From Candidatus Dactylopiibacterium carminicum (GTDB lineage: Bacteria > Pseudomonadota > Gammaproteobacteria > Burkholderiales > Rhodocyclaceae), in NCBI RefSeq assembly GCF_014736495.1, contig NZ_MDUX01000002.1, positions 62,001 to 126,000 of the forward strand: a DNA stretch of 64,000 nucleotides, given 5' to 3'. Positions 46,620 through 53,746 of the stretch are shown one piece after another (position 1 is the first letter of the stretch; each line of letters begins with the position of its first letter). Made by a program: the position numbers and the translations under genes. The notes beneath the pieces were generated by a model. The model searched no databases and had not been told where the DNA came from. It was given only the letters and a program-made list of their open reading frames with translations.

Positions 46620-47183
46620 ATGAACATCCGTGCGTCCCTCGCCGCCCTCGTCTTGCTGACCGCCACCGTCAGCGCCGCCCAGGCGGCCGAATACACCCGT
46701 GTGCTGACCGACAAGAGCAGCCTGGGCTTCACATACCGCCAGATGAATGTGCCCATGGAAGGCGGGTTCAAGCGCTTCCAGGCGCAACTCGCCTTCGATC
46801 CCGCGCAAGCCGCCAAGGGCAGTGCCAGTTTCGACATCGACGTGAAAAGCATCGACGTGGGCTCTCCAGACGGCAACGGCGAGATCGGCGGTAAAGCCTT
46901 GTTCGACAACGCCGCGCATCCCGCCGCACGCTTCGTTTCCAGCAGCATCAAGCCCCTGGGCAACAACCGCTTCGAGGTCGCCGGCAAGCTGACGATCAAA
47001 GGCCGCACGCGTGACGTGACGGCACCGGTGGCTTTCCGTCAGGATGGCAGCAATGGCGTCTTCGAAGGCGCTCTGAACATCAAGCGCACCGATTTCGCCA
47101 TTGGCGAAGGCGTGTGGGCCGACACCAGCATCGTGGCCGATGAGGTGCAGATCCGCTTCCGCCTGCTCGCCGCCGGCAAATAG
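46620..47183 (+). CDS. YceI family periplasmic protein, first copy
   Basis: 187 residues with a signal peptide (MNIRASLAALVLLTATVSAAQAA cut after AQA). The lipocalin-like YceI barrel shows LGFTYRQMNVPMEGGFKRF, 'GSASFDIDVKSIDVGSPDGN' and KLTIKGRTRDVTAPV. YceI proteins bind isoprenoids such as polyprenyl chains or ubiquinone-like lipids. It is the second gene of the b561 operon. It is only moderately like the following YceI, so this is an old duplication or separate types. Confidence 0.9.
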   Translation: MNIRASLAALVLLTATVSAAQAAEYTRVLTDKSSLGFTYRQMNVPMEGGFKRFQAQLAFDPAQAAKGSASFDIDVKSIDVGSPDGNGEIGGKALFDNAAHPAARFVSSSIKPLGNNRFEVAGKLTIKGRTRDVTAPVAFRQDGSNGVFEGALNIKRTDFAIGEGVWADTSIVADEVQIRFRLLAAGK

Positions 47184-47224
47184 AAGAAACGCCCCACCAC
47201 CCCAACCCCGACAGAGGACCCCTC

Positions 47225-47791
47225 ATGAAGAAAATCCTGCTCTCGCTCGCCCTGCTGGCTGCCACCGGCAGCAGTTTCGCCGCCCCCGAAATCTACGTAA
47301 TCGATCCGACTCACACCTTCCCTGTCTTCGAATACAACCACTTCGGCCTGAGCAAGCAGAAACACGGCTTCGACAAGACCAGTGGCCAGATCGTGCTGGA
47401 CCGCGAAGCACGCACCGCGTCGGTGGATGTGGTGATCGACGCGAAATCGGTCAACACCGGCATTCCGGTGTTCAACGGCCACCTGCAGGATGAGGATTTC
47501 TTCGACACGGCCAAGTACGACAGCATCCGCTTCAAGTCCACCCGCGTGAAGTTCGAGGGAGACCAGCCCGTTGCCGTGGAAGGCGAGCTGACGCTCAAGG
47601 GCGTGACCAAGCCGGTGACGCTGACCATCACCCACTTCACCGCCCAGCAGCACCCGATGATGAAGAAGGACGCAGTCGGCGCCAATGCCACCGCCACGAT
47701 CAAGCGCAGTGACTTCAACATGGGCAAGTTCGCGCCCTACGTCTCGGACGAAATCACACTCTACCTGGCCGTGGAAGCCATCAAGCCCTGA
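47225..47791 (+). CDS. YceI family periplasmic protein, second copy
   Basis: 188 residues. The signal peptide MKKILLSLALLAATGSSFA is followed by the YceI fold: 'YVIDPTHTFPVFEYNHFG', KQKHGFDKTSGQIVLD, 'ASVDVVIDAKSVNTGIPVFN', GELTLKGVTKPVTLTI and 'IKRSDFNMGKFAPYVSDE'. This copy is closer to E. coli YceI than the previous one. It starts 41 bases after the first YceI and ends the b561-YceI-YceI operon. The terminator at 47995-48020 probably closes it. Confidence 0.92.
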   Translation: MKKILLSLALLAATGSSFAAPEIYVIDPTHTFPVFEYNHFGLSKQKHGFDKTSGQIVLDREARTASVDVVIDAKSVNTGIPVFNGHLQDEDFFDTAKYDSIRFKSTRVKFEGDQPVAVEGELTLKGVTKPVTLTITHFTAQQHPMMKKDAVGANATATIKRSDFNMGKFAPYVSDEITLYLAVEAIKP

Positions 47792-47871
47792 CCCCCGTAC
47801 CGCTCGGCGGAACTTCACAGAGCCGCAGCCTCGCTCATGCCAGCCATCGCCCGATGGCTGGGCGGTGACGT

Positions 47872-47965
47872 CCGCTCATGTTTCGATACCTCGGCACGAG
47901 CGGAATCGTGGCAATGATCGCCCCCTCACTAATCCGTTCGCACTGAAGTATCGAAGTGCGGGCGG
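47872..47965. repeat. Dispersed TTCGATACCTC.. palindrome, two arms
   Basis: CCGCTCATGTTTCGATACCT (47872-47891) is followed 50 bases later by CCGTTCGCACTGAAGTATCG (47935-47954), roughly its reverse complement. The same family occurs at 57466-57501 and 57801-57920. Confidence 0.6.
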
Positions 47966-47994
47966 ATTTCGTCGCCGCCCTGCTCACTCATCTG

Positions 47995-48020
47995 AAGCCA
48001 CCGTCCCCGGTGGCTTTTTG
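47995..48020 (+). terminator. Rho-independent terminator after the yceI operon
   Basis: AAGCCACCG, a TCCC loop and CGGTGGCTT, then more T. It lies 204 bases downstream of the second yceI stop and before the next promoter. Confidence 0.82.
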
Positions 48021-48146
48021 CCGCCGGGGCGCCCCAAGGTAAAAGCGTCCTCTTGGGGGACGGCGAGCCCACTCAGCAGTGATAGTGGCTGTTTTGGCCT
48101 GTCGCATCCCAGGGCTCCGCCTGCCGCCAGTTTCATGACCCTACGC

Positions 48147-48183
48147 GCAACACTGTTGCATCTCCGGGTGAGCGCCTTAGAAT
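48147..48183 (+). promoter_or_regulatory. Promoter with GCAAC-N3-GTTGC operator before gamma-CA/COG0523
   Basis: GCAAC-ACT-GTTGC at 48147-48159 followed by AT, the same core as 41609-41621. A possible -35 TTGCAT (48156-48161) overlaps it, and TAGAAT (48178-48183) lies 16 bases further, the same -10 as at 41603. The gene starts at 48292, leaving a leader of about 100 bases. Confidence 0.65.
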
Positions 48184-48291
48184 TCCGGGTATCGTCCTCG
48201 CCACAGTCATGCGCCAGAGCGAAAACCCGACACATTCCCCCACGGGCGGCGCGCCCATCCGTGATCGCCCTCCCCCGAGAGAATCCACAAC

Positions 48292-48852
48292 ATGATCCGC
48301 AAGAACCCCAGCGGCGATCTGCCGCAGATCCACGAATCCGCCTTCGTCGACCCCACCGCGATCATCTGCGGCAAGGTAATCATCCATGAGAACGTCTTCA
48401 TCGGCCCTTACGCGGTGATCCGTGCCGATGAGCTGAATGCCACGGGCGACATGGATCCCATCGTGATCGGCGCGCACTCCAACATCCAGGATGGGGTGGT
48501 GATCCACTCCAAGTCCGGTGCCGCCGTACTCATCGGCGAACACACCTCGATCGCCCACCGCAGCATCGTGCACGGCCCGTGCGAAGTCGGCAGCCGCGCC
48601 TTCATCGGCTTCAACAGCGTGCTGTTCAACTGCAAGATCGGCGAAGGTTGCGTGGTACGGCACAATTCGGTGGTGGACGGGCTGGACCTGCCGGCAGGTT
48701 TCTACGTGCCCTCGACCACCCACATCCATCCGGACACCGATCTGGAGACCATCCCCAAGGTCACCGCCTCGGCCACCGAATTCTCCGAAGACGTGGTTCG
48801 CACCAACAACGAACTCGTGGCCGGCTACAAGCGCCTGCAGAATGAATTCTGA
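48292..48852 (+). CDS. Gamma-class carbonic anhydrase family protein
   Basis: 186 residues of left-handed beta-helix hexapeptide repeats (VFIGPYAVIRADELN, 'IQDGVVIHSKSG', TSIAHRSIVHGPCEVG). The three metal-binding His are present: VVIH, SIAH and IVHG. It has a C-terminal helix (ATEFSEDVVRTNNELVAGYKRL). Gamma-CA enzymes can use iron, cobalt or zinc, so they can replace zinc-only beta-CA when zinc is scarce. It overlaps the COG0523 GTPase gene by 11 bases, and both share the operator-containing promoter. Confidence 0.9.
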   Translation: MIRKNPSGDLPQIHESAFVDPTAIICGKVIIHENVFIGPYAVIRADELNATGDMDPIVIGAHSNIQDGVVIHSKSGAAVLIGEHTSIAHRSIVHGPCEVGSRAFIGFNSVLFNCKIGEGCVVRHNSVVDGLDLPAGFYVPSTTHIHPDTDLETIPKVTASATEFSEDVVRTNNELVAGYKRLQNEF

Positions 48853-49918
48853 AAACGATGCCCGCATCCCCGTCACACTGCTGACGGGCTTTCTCGGCAG
48901 TGGCAAGACCACGCTGCTCAACGCCATGCTGCGCGCGCCAGAGATGGCGGGCTGTGCCGTGCTGATCAACGAGGTCGGTGCCATCGGCATCGATCATCTG
49001 CTGGTCGAGCAGGTCACCGAAGACGTGGTACTGCTCGAATCCGGCTGCCTGTGCTGCACGGTGCGCGGCGAGTTCTCGCGCAGCCTGCGCGATCTCTTCA
49101 TGCGCCGCCTGCGCGGCGAGGTGAAGGATCTGCGCCGCGTGGTGATCGAGACCACCGGGCTGGCCGATCCGGCACCGGTGGCGCACATGCTGATGCGCGA
49201 TTTCTTCCTCGCCGAGCGCTTCCGCCTGGATGGCATCGTGACCACCGTGGATGCACGCAACGTGGCCTGGCAACTGGGCCAGCACGAAGAGGCCGTGCGC
49301 CAGGTGGCGATGGCGGACCGTGTGGTGCTGACCAAGTGCGACCTGCTGGATGAAGAAGAACTGGCCGACGGCGAAGCGCGCGTGCGCCGCCTCAACCCGC
49401 TGGCCTCGCAGTGGCGCAGCCGCCCCGGCGCCATGCCTGAAGGCCTGCTCACCGGCATGGCGCTTTACGATCCCGCCAGCAAGGGCGAAGATGTGCTGCG
49501 CTGGCTGAGCGAAACGGCCGCCGCCGAACAGACGCGGCTACGCACCGCCTCCGCGTTTGGCCGCCGCACCGCCAGCGTGAGCGCCGTGCGCCACGACGAA
49601 CGCGTGGAAACCCACGTGCTGCGTTTCACCGAGCCCTTCACCTGGCCGGTCTTCAGCGATGCGCTGGACTTCATCCTGTCTCTCGCTGGCGAGCGCATCC
49701 TGCGCATCAAGGGCCTGGTCGCCATTGCGGGAGAGCCCGGACCACGCGTGGTCCATGGCGTGCGCCAGGAACGCTATCCCAGCTTCTCACTGCCAGCCTG
49801 GCCCGACGAGGACCGCGACACGCGCCTGGTCTTCATCGTGCGCGATGTGCCGCTGGAAGCACTGGAGCTGGGTTTCAAGCTGCGCACGGAAGCGGCGTCA
49901 GAAACCACCGGAGAGTAA
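48842..49918 (+). CDS. COG0523 (CobW-like) metal-chaperone GTPase, second copy
   Basis: 358 residues. Walker A GFLGSGKTTLLNAML, metal motif SGCLCCTVRGEF (CxCC), VIETTGLADPAP and TKCD. The C-terminal CobW domain includes 'HVLRFTEPFTWPVFSDALDF' and RILRIKGLVAIAGE. It lacks the His stretch of the copy at 41636. Translation is coupled to the gamma-carbonic anhydrase, suggesting it loads metal into that enzyme or serves the same shortage response; this is inference. Confidence 0.9.
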   Translation: MNSENDARIPVTLLTGFLGSGKTTLLNAMLRAPEMAGCAVLINEVGAIGIDHLLVEQVTEDVVLLESGCLCCTVRGEFSRSLRDLFMRRLRGEVKDLRRVVIETTGLADPAPVAHMLMRDFFLAERFRLDGIVTTVDARNVAWQLGQHEEAVRQVAMADRVVLTKCDLLDEEELADGEARVRRLNPLASQWRSRPGAMPEGLLTGMALYDPASKGEDVLRWLSETAAAEQTRLRTASAFGRRTASVSAVRHDERVETHVLRFTEPFTWPVFSDALDFILSLAGERILRIKGLVAIAGEPGPRVVHGVRQERYPSFSLPAWPDEDRDTRLVFIVRDVPLEALELGFKLRTEAASETTGE

Positions 49919-49975
49919 GGCGGCAATATTCCAGACGCGATCCACAATGAAGAAAACACTTCAGGAAGAACGCAG

Positions 49976-50458
49976 ATGAAACTCCTTGCCCTGCTGACGC
50001 TCGCCCTGCTCGCCGGCCTCGTCCAGGCAGAGCTCTACAAATGGGTGGATGCGGAAGGGCACGTACATTACAGCGACACGCCCCCCATCAACGGCAAGGC
50101 GCAGCCGGTGCGCGATGGCGTATCCGTCGTTCCGGCCCTGCCGCCCCAGACCGCGCCGGATGCCACGCTGGCGACACCGAGCCAGGCAAGCGCCATCTCA
50201 CGCCCGGCCGTCACCACCGGCACGAGTGCAACGGAACGCCAGCGCCTCATCGAACGCTGCGAACAGAATCGCGGCACGGACTGCGCGCTGGAAGCCGACA
50301 ACATCCTCCGCGGGGGCGCAGGCACGGTCTATGTTCCCGTGCCGGTTCTGGTCCAGCCACCACGCCCACCCAGGCCTCCCGCATCCTCGTCTTCCGCTTC
50401 GAGCAGTCGGCGCGCCTGGAGTGCCGTACGCCCGGAAGAACGCCAGCCCTCGCGCTGA
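49976..50458 (+). CDS. DUF4124 domain secreted protein
   Basis: 160 residues. The signal peptide MKLLALLTLALLAGLVQA is followed directly by the DUF4124 motif 'LYKWVDAEGHVHYSDTPP'. The rest is low complexity, with a CEQNRGTDCA pair of Cys and a Pro/Ser-rich end (PPRPPRPPASSSSASSSRR). It is a periplasmic or envelope protein of unknown role. It lies 57 bases after the COG0523 gene and may be co-transcribed with it. Confidence 0.82.
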   Translation: MKLLALLTLALLAGLVQAELYKWVDAEGHVHYSDTPPINGKAQPVRDGVSVVPALPPQTAPDATLATPSQASAISRPAVTTGTSATERQRLIERCEQNRGTDCALEADNILRGGAGTVYVPVPVLVQPPRPPRPPASSSSASSSRRAWSAVRPEERQPSR

Positions 50459-50579
50459 CACGGGCAGGTCGAGACGCCATCGGTCGCACTTCATCTTTCT
50501 TTACATCCGGGACACAGACCCCGGAATGCATCCGTGGGAGACTTTCGCTTCTCCTTTAACTCCTTTTACGACCATCCCG

Positions 50580-51422
50580 ATGAATCCCATGCGCATCAAT
50601 CGCCCCCTGTGCCTGACGGCAGCGGCCCTCGCAAGCACGGTCATCTGGCATGGAGCCCATGCGCAGACCACAACCGCAGCCCCCGCCACCAAGACTGACG
50701 CCGCCTCGGACGACGGCTGGAAATTCATGATCGGGGCGGGTGCGGCAAACCGGCCGAAGTACCCGGGCGCCAGCGAGCGCAAAACGCAGTTCGTGCCCAT
50801 GATCAGCGCCAGCTACGGCCGCTACTTCATCGGCGGCGTACCAGGATCCGGCGCGCCTGCCGGCCTCGGCGCCCATCTCTATCGCTCCACGAACACACGC
50901 ATCGGCCTGGCCGTCGGCGTGGGCTTCTCCAAGGCACGCAAGGAATCGGACGACGAACGTCTGCGTGGGCTTGGCGACATCGACAACGCCACGCGCGCGG
51001 CACTGTTCGCCTCGCACACGATGCTGGGCTGGCTGACGTTTGCAGGCAGCGTTTCTGCAGATGTCAGCGGCAAGGACCAGGGCGTGCTCGCCACCTTCGA
51101 TGTCGAGGGTAAATACCGCGTGACCGAGCGCCTCGCACTCTCGGCAGGCCCTGGCCTCACCTGGGCGGACAGCGATTACACCCAGACTTTCTTCGGCATC
51201 GATTCCGGGCAGAGTGCCCGCTCCGGCCTGCCCACCTACACCGCGAAGAGCGGCCTCAACCTGCTGCGTTTCTCGGTCGGCGCGGAGTACGCCCTGGATC
51301 GCCAATGGGGCCTCGCGGCACGCGCCAGCTTCGCGCGTCTGCAAGGCGACGCGGCAGACAGCCCGATCACGGCTAGCCGCGCACAAAACACCTACGGCAT
51401 TTTCGCGACCTATCGCTTCTGA
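50580..51422 (+). CDS. MipA/OmpV family outer-membrane protein
   Basis: 280 residues. The signal peptide ends near HGAHAQ. The mature beta-barrel shows MipA/OmpV marks: 'PKYPGASERKTQFVPMISAS', YRSTNTRIGLAVGVGFSKAR, 'HTMLGWLTFAGSVSADVSG', and a C-terminal aromatic Phe (TYRF). MipA acts as a scaffold for murein enzymes in E. coli; other members respond to drugs or osmolarity. ATG 50580 was chosen; ATG 50589 is also possible. Confidence 0.87.
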   Translation: MNPMRINRPLCLTAAALASTVIWHGAHAQTTTAAPATKTDAASDDGWKFMIGAGAANRPKYPGASERKTQFVPMISASYGRYFIGGVPGSGAPAGLGAHLYRSTNTRIGLAVGVGFSKARKESDDERLRGLGDIDNATRAALFASHTMLGWLTFAGSVSADVSGKDQGVLATFDVEGKYRVTERLALSAGPGLTWADSDYTQTFFGIDSGQSARSGLPTYTAKSGLNLLRFSVGAEYALDRQWGLAARASFARLQGDAADSPITASRAQNTYGIFATYRF

Positions 51423-51467
51423 CGCACTGCTCGGCAACGCAAGATGCCGCGCACTCGAGGCTTTGTC

Positions 51468-51541
51468 GTCATTCCGAGCCGGAATCCATCAGCGTTCCAG
51501 CAGGGATGAAGTCGCTGGATCCCGGCTTTCGCCGGGATGAA
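51468..51541. repeat. REP-like palindrome copy
   Basis: GTCATTCCGAGCCGGAATCC (51468-51487) and CTGGATCCCGGCTTTCGCCG (51515-51534, continuing GGATGA) are inverted arms of the same family as 33198-33266. It lies between convergent mipA and the FabMG-like gene. Confidence 0.65.
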
Positions 51542-51589
51542 GCCGAGCGGGAAAGCTCGGACCTTGCCTTCCGCGCTGCGCTGAAACGC

Positions 51590-51613
51590 AACAGCCCGCA
51601 TTACGCGGGCTGT
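51590..51613. terminator. Bidirectional terminator hairpin
   Basis: AACAGCCCGC, ATTA loop and GCGGGCTGTT, between the stops of two convergent genes, 21 bases from the FabMG-like stop. T runs are short on both sides. Confidence 0.6.
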
Positions 51614-51633
51614 TTGCATTGGGCGTCGCCGGA

Positions 51634-52950
51634 TCAGCCGTGCAGCTTCGCCAACTGCTTCGCAATCACATCATGCGACAGCCACAGCACCGGGCCGGTG
51701 GGCTGGGCGGCTTCGTTGAACATCAACGGGCCAGTCGCTTCGATCACCAGTGCGCTGAGGTGATCGGTGATCAGCGCCTTGCCATCCTTGTGCTGGGCCG
51801 TGATGGATTCGGCGGTGCCGATCATGCGATCCGCCAGCGCCGGCGTGTTGTCCATCGGCCAGGCGGCGAAGTCGCGGAAACCGATCATCACCGGGTCCTG
51901 GTTGTAGGTGTCGAGCTGTTCCAGGATCGCGGCCAGCGGGCTGCCATCCTGCAGCAGGCCTTGGCAGGCGGCCCACTGTGCCTCGCCCCACGCGCCGCAG
52001 CCTTCGCGCTTGAAGGCGTTGAGCAAGGGGACCAGCGAGAGTTCGACGCCGACGAAGATGTCCGACGAGTTGGTACGGATCTCGGGGCAATTGAAGACGG
52101 TGGCCTTCACGCCCTTTTCCCACGCGGCGCGGGCAATGTCTTCCAGGCGCTTCTTGGCGTAGCCCTGGGTGTAGTTGGTATAGGTCTGCCAGGTGTATTC
52201 GCCGCCGATCAGGATTTCGGTGCCGTGATAGCCGTAGGCGGTGTAGCGCACCTGTTGGCCGGCCGCCTCGATGCGGGCACGGATGGCGGCGGAACCGTCG
52301 ATGAGGTGGCCGAAGGTATTGGGGGTGACCTCGTCGAAGTTCATCAGGTTGAGCTTGCCGAGGTCGGAATCGAGCAGCGCACGCGAGGACATGAAACGGT
52401 CGCCACGGCCCTTGTAGATGCGGTTGGCGATCGCCAGGAAGACCTTGGCCTTGACCAGGCCACCAGCCATGGTATGGGCGAAGAAGACGTTGGCACCAGC
52501 CGGGATCAGCGCATCGAGCTGGGTCATGGCCTCGGCCACGGCTGCCTTGAAACGCGCCACGCCGAGTTCGCGGCAGGCATTCACATGGGCCCAGTCGAGC
52601 TTGTCTTCCTGCCAGGTCTTCAGCCCCATTTCATTGACCAGCGCGGTCACGGTGGGCGTACCGGCAGGTGCGTCCAGATCGAAGCCAGCCATCATCGGCA
52701 CGTTGACGATCCTGCCGCCCAGATTGGCTTCCGCCGTGGCCAGCTCCTCGGCATTCAGCGGGCGCAGGCTGCCATCGGCTTCGCGGCGGCCCACGGTCAT
52801 GCCGATGATGGTCATGCCGGCGGCACGCGCTTCGTTCACGAGGCCATTGGCGTAGCCGCGGCCGAAGAGTTCGCCGAACAGCACGAACACGTCGCCCTTC
52901 TTGAACAGGGTCTGGCTGGAAAGGGTTCTCAAACCGGTCACTGCGCTCAC
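51634..52950 (-). CDS. FabMG-like putative enoyl-ACP reductase family protein
   Basis: 438 residues, with a GTG start and GAGGA upstream. The text 'GDVFVLFGELFGRGYANGLV' and 'AGMTIIGMTVGRREADGSLR' suggests a nucleotide-binding start. 'HTMAGGLVKAKVFLAIANRI', 'YGYHGTEILIGGEYTWQTYTNYTQGYAKKRL' (in parts) and 'SDIFVGVELSLVPLLNAFK' are conserved in a family I remember as FabMG-type enoyl-ACP reductases. The assignment is from memory of the family name and is not firm. No fatty-acid genes are adjacent. Downstream of hpt on the same strand. Confidence 0.55.
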   Translation of the reverse strand: MSAVTGLRTLSSQTLFKKGDVFVLFGELFGRGYANGLVNEARAAGMTIIGMTVGRREADGSLRPLNAEELATAEANLGGRIVNVPMMAGFDLDAPAGTPTVTALVNEMGLKTWQEDKLDWAHVNACRELGVARFKAAVAEAMTQLDALIPAGANVFFAHTMAGGLVKAKVFLAIANRIYKGRGDRFMSSRALLDSDLGKLNLMNFDEVTPNTFGHLIDGSAAIRARIEAAGQQVRYTAYGYHGTEILIGGEYTWQTYTNYTQGYAKKRLEDIARAAWEKGVKATVFNCPEIRTNSSDIFVGVELSLVPLLNAFKREGCGAWGEAQWAACQGLLQDGSPLAAILEQLDTYNQDPVMIGFRDFAAWPMDNTPALADRMIGTAESITAQHKDGKALITDHLSALVIEATGPLMFNEAAQPTGPVLWLSHDVIAKQLAKLHG

Positions 52951-52995
52951 GTCAAATCCTCGTTACGGGTAACAGGGGGCGGATTCTACCTTAGA

Positions 52996-53032
52996 GGCTG
53001 TTCACGGTCTTACTGCGAAACCGTGGACAGCC
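52996..53032 (-). other. Stem-loop between hpt and the FabMG-like gene
   Basis: GGCTGTTCACGGT (52996-53008) pairs with ACCGTGGACAGCC (53020-53032) with one mismatch, loop 11. CCTTTTACC follows on the plus strand. On the minus strand the T run is poor. It may end or weaken transcription from hpt. Confidence 0.5.
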
Positions 53033-53064
53033 TTTTACCCGCCGCGGTCTCCGGCGCCAGGCGA

Positions 53065-53631
53065 TCAACAGCCCTTCAACGCGTAAATCCCCGGCGCATT
53101 GCGCCAGTACCCCTTGTAATCCATGCCACAACCGAAGAGGAAGCGGTCGGCCACGTCGATGCCGGTGAAATCCGCGCGCATGCCGGGATAGGCCTTGCGC
53201 TCGTGGATCTTGTGGATGAGCACCGCCGAGTGCACCTCTGCCGCACCTTCATCCTTGAAGAAGTTCAGGATCGCTTGCAGCATCCAGCCTTCATCCAGGA
53301 TGTCATCCAGCACCAGCACCGTACGGCCGCGCAGATCCTGCGTGGGGCGCACACGCCAGTCGAGCAGCGTGCCATTGAGCGAATGCCCGTAGCGCGAGGC
53401 GTGCAGGTAGGAAAGCTGCAGGGGAAAATCCAGCTTGGGCAGCAGACGACCGGCGAGCACCAGACCGCCGTTCATGACGACGAATACGAGCGGGTCCTTG
53501 TCGTGCAGCTTCTCGGTGATCTGCCGGGCCAGCGCATCCAGCGCGCGATCGACCTGCCGACCGTCAACCAGGCACTCGGCCTCGGCCATGGCGCGACGCA
53601 CGTCCACCAGGGTTTCTTCGCGACTTTCCAT
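53065..53631 (-). CDS. hpt: Hypoxanthine-guanine phosphoribosyltransferase
   Basis: 188 residues. The PRPP-binding motif is VLVLDDILDEGWML. 'VFVVMNGGLVLAGRLLPKLDFP' (in parts VMNGGLVLAG) and 'RYGHSLNGTLLDW' fit purine salvage PRTases of betaproteobacteria, with the C-terminal FGCGMDYKGYWRNAPGIYAL. ATG 53631 has GAGAAGG just upstream, preferred to the upstream start at 53700. It converts hypoxanthine or guanine to IMP or GMP. A gap of 115 bases separates it from opgD. Confidence 0.88.
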   Translation of the reverse strand: MESREETLVDVRRAMAEAECLVDGRQVDRALDALARQITEKLHDKDPLVFVVMNGGLVLAGRLLPKLDFPLQLSYLHASRYGHSLNGTLLDWRVRPTQDLRGRTVLVLDDILDEGWMLQAILNFFKDEGAAEVHSAVLIHKIHERKAYPGMRADFTGIDVADRFLFGCGMDYKGYWRNAPGIYALKGC

Positions 53632-53746
53632 CGCCTTCTCCAGCAAAAAGTGGCCGATTTTAGCCGCCCGGCCACCGGACAAGAACCGATTTTCGTCCAT
53701 CGGGTCCAGAACAGGTGGCCAAACGATGTTTTCGGCTAACAGATCA

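Larger units (their letters stand above)
47792..48291. other. Intergenic region yceI to gamma-carbonic anhydrase (500 bases)
   Basis: It contains two arms of a dispersed palindrome (47872-47965), a rho-independent terminator (47995-48020) and a promoter with operator (48147-48183). Open frames crossing it are not gene-like. Confidence 0.65.
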
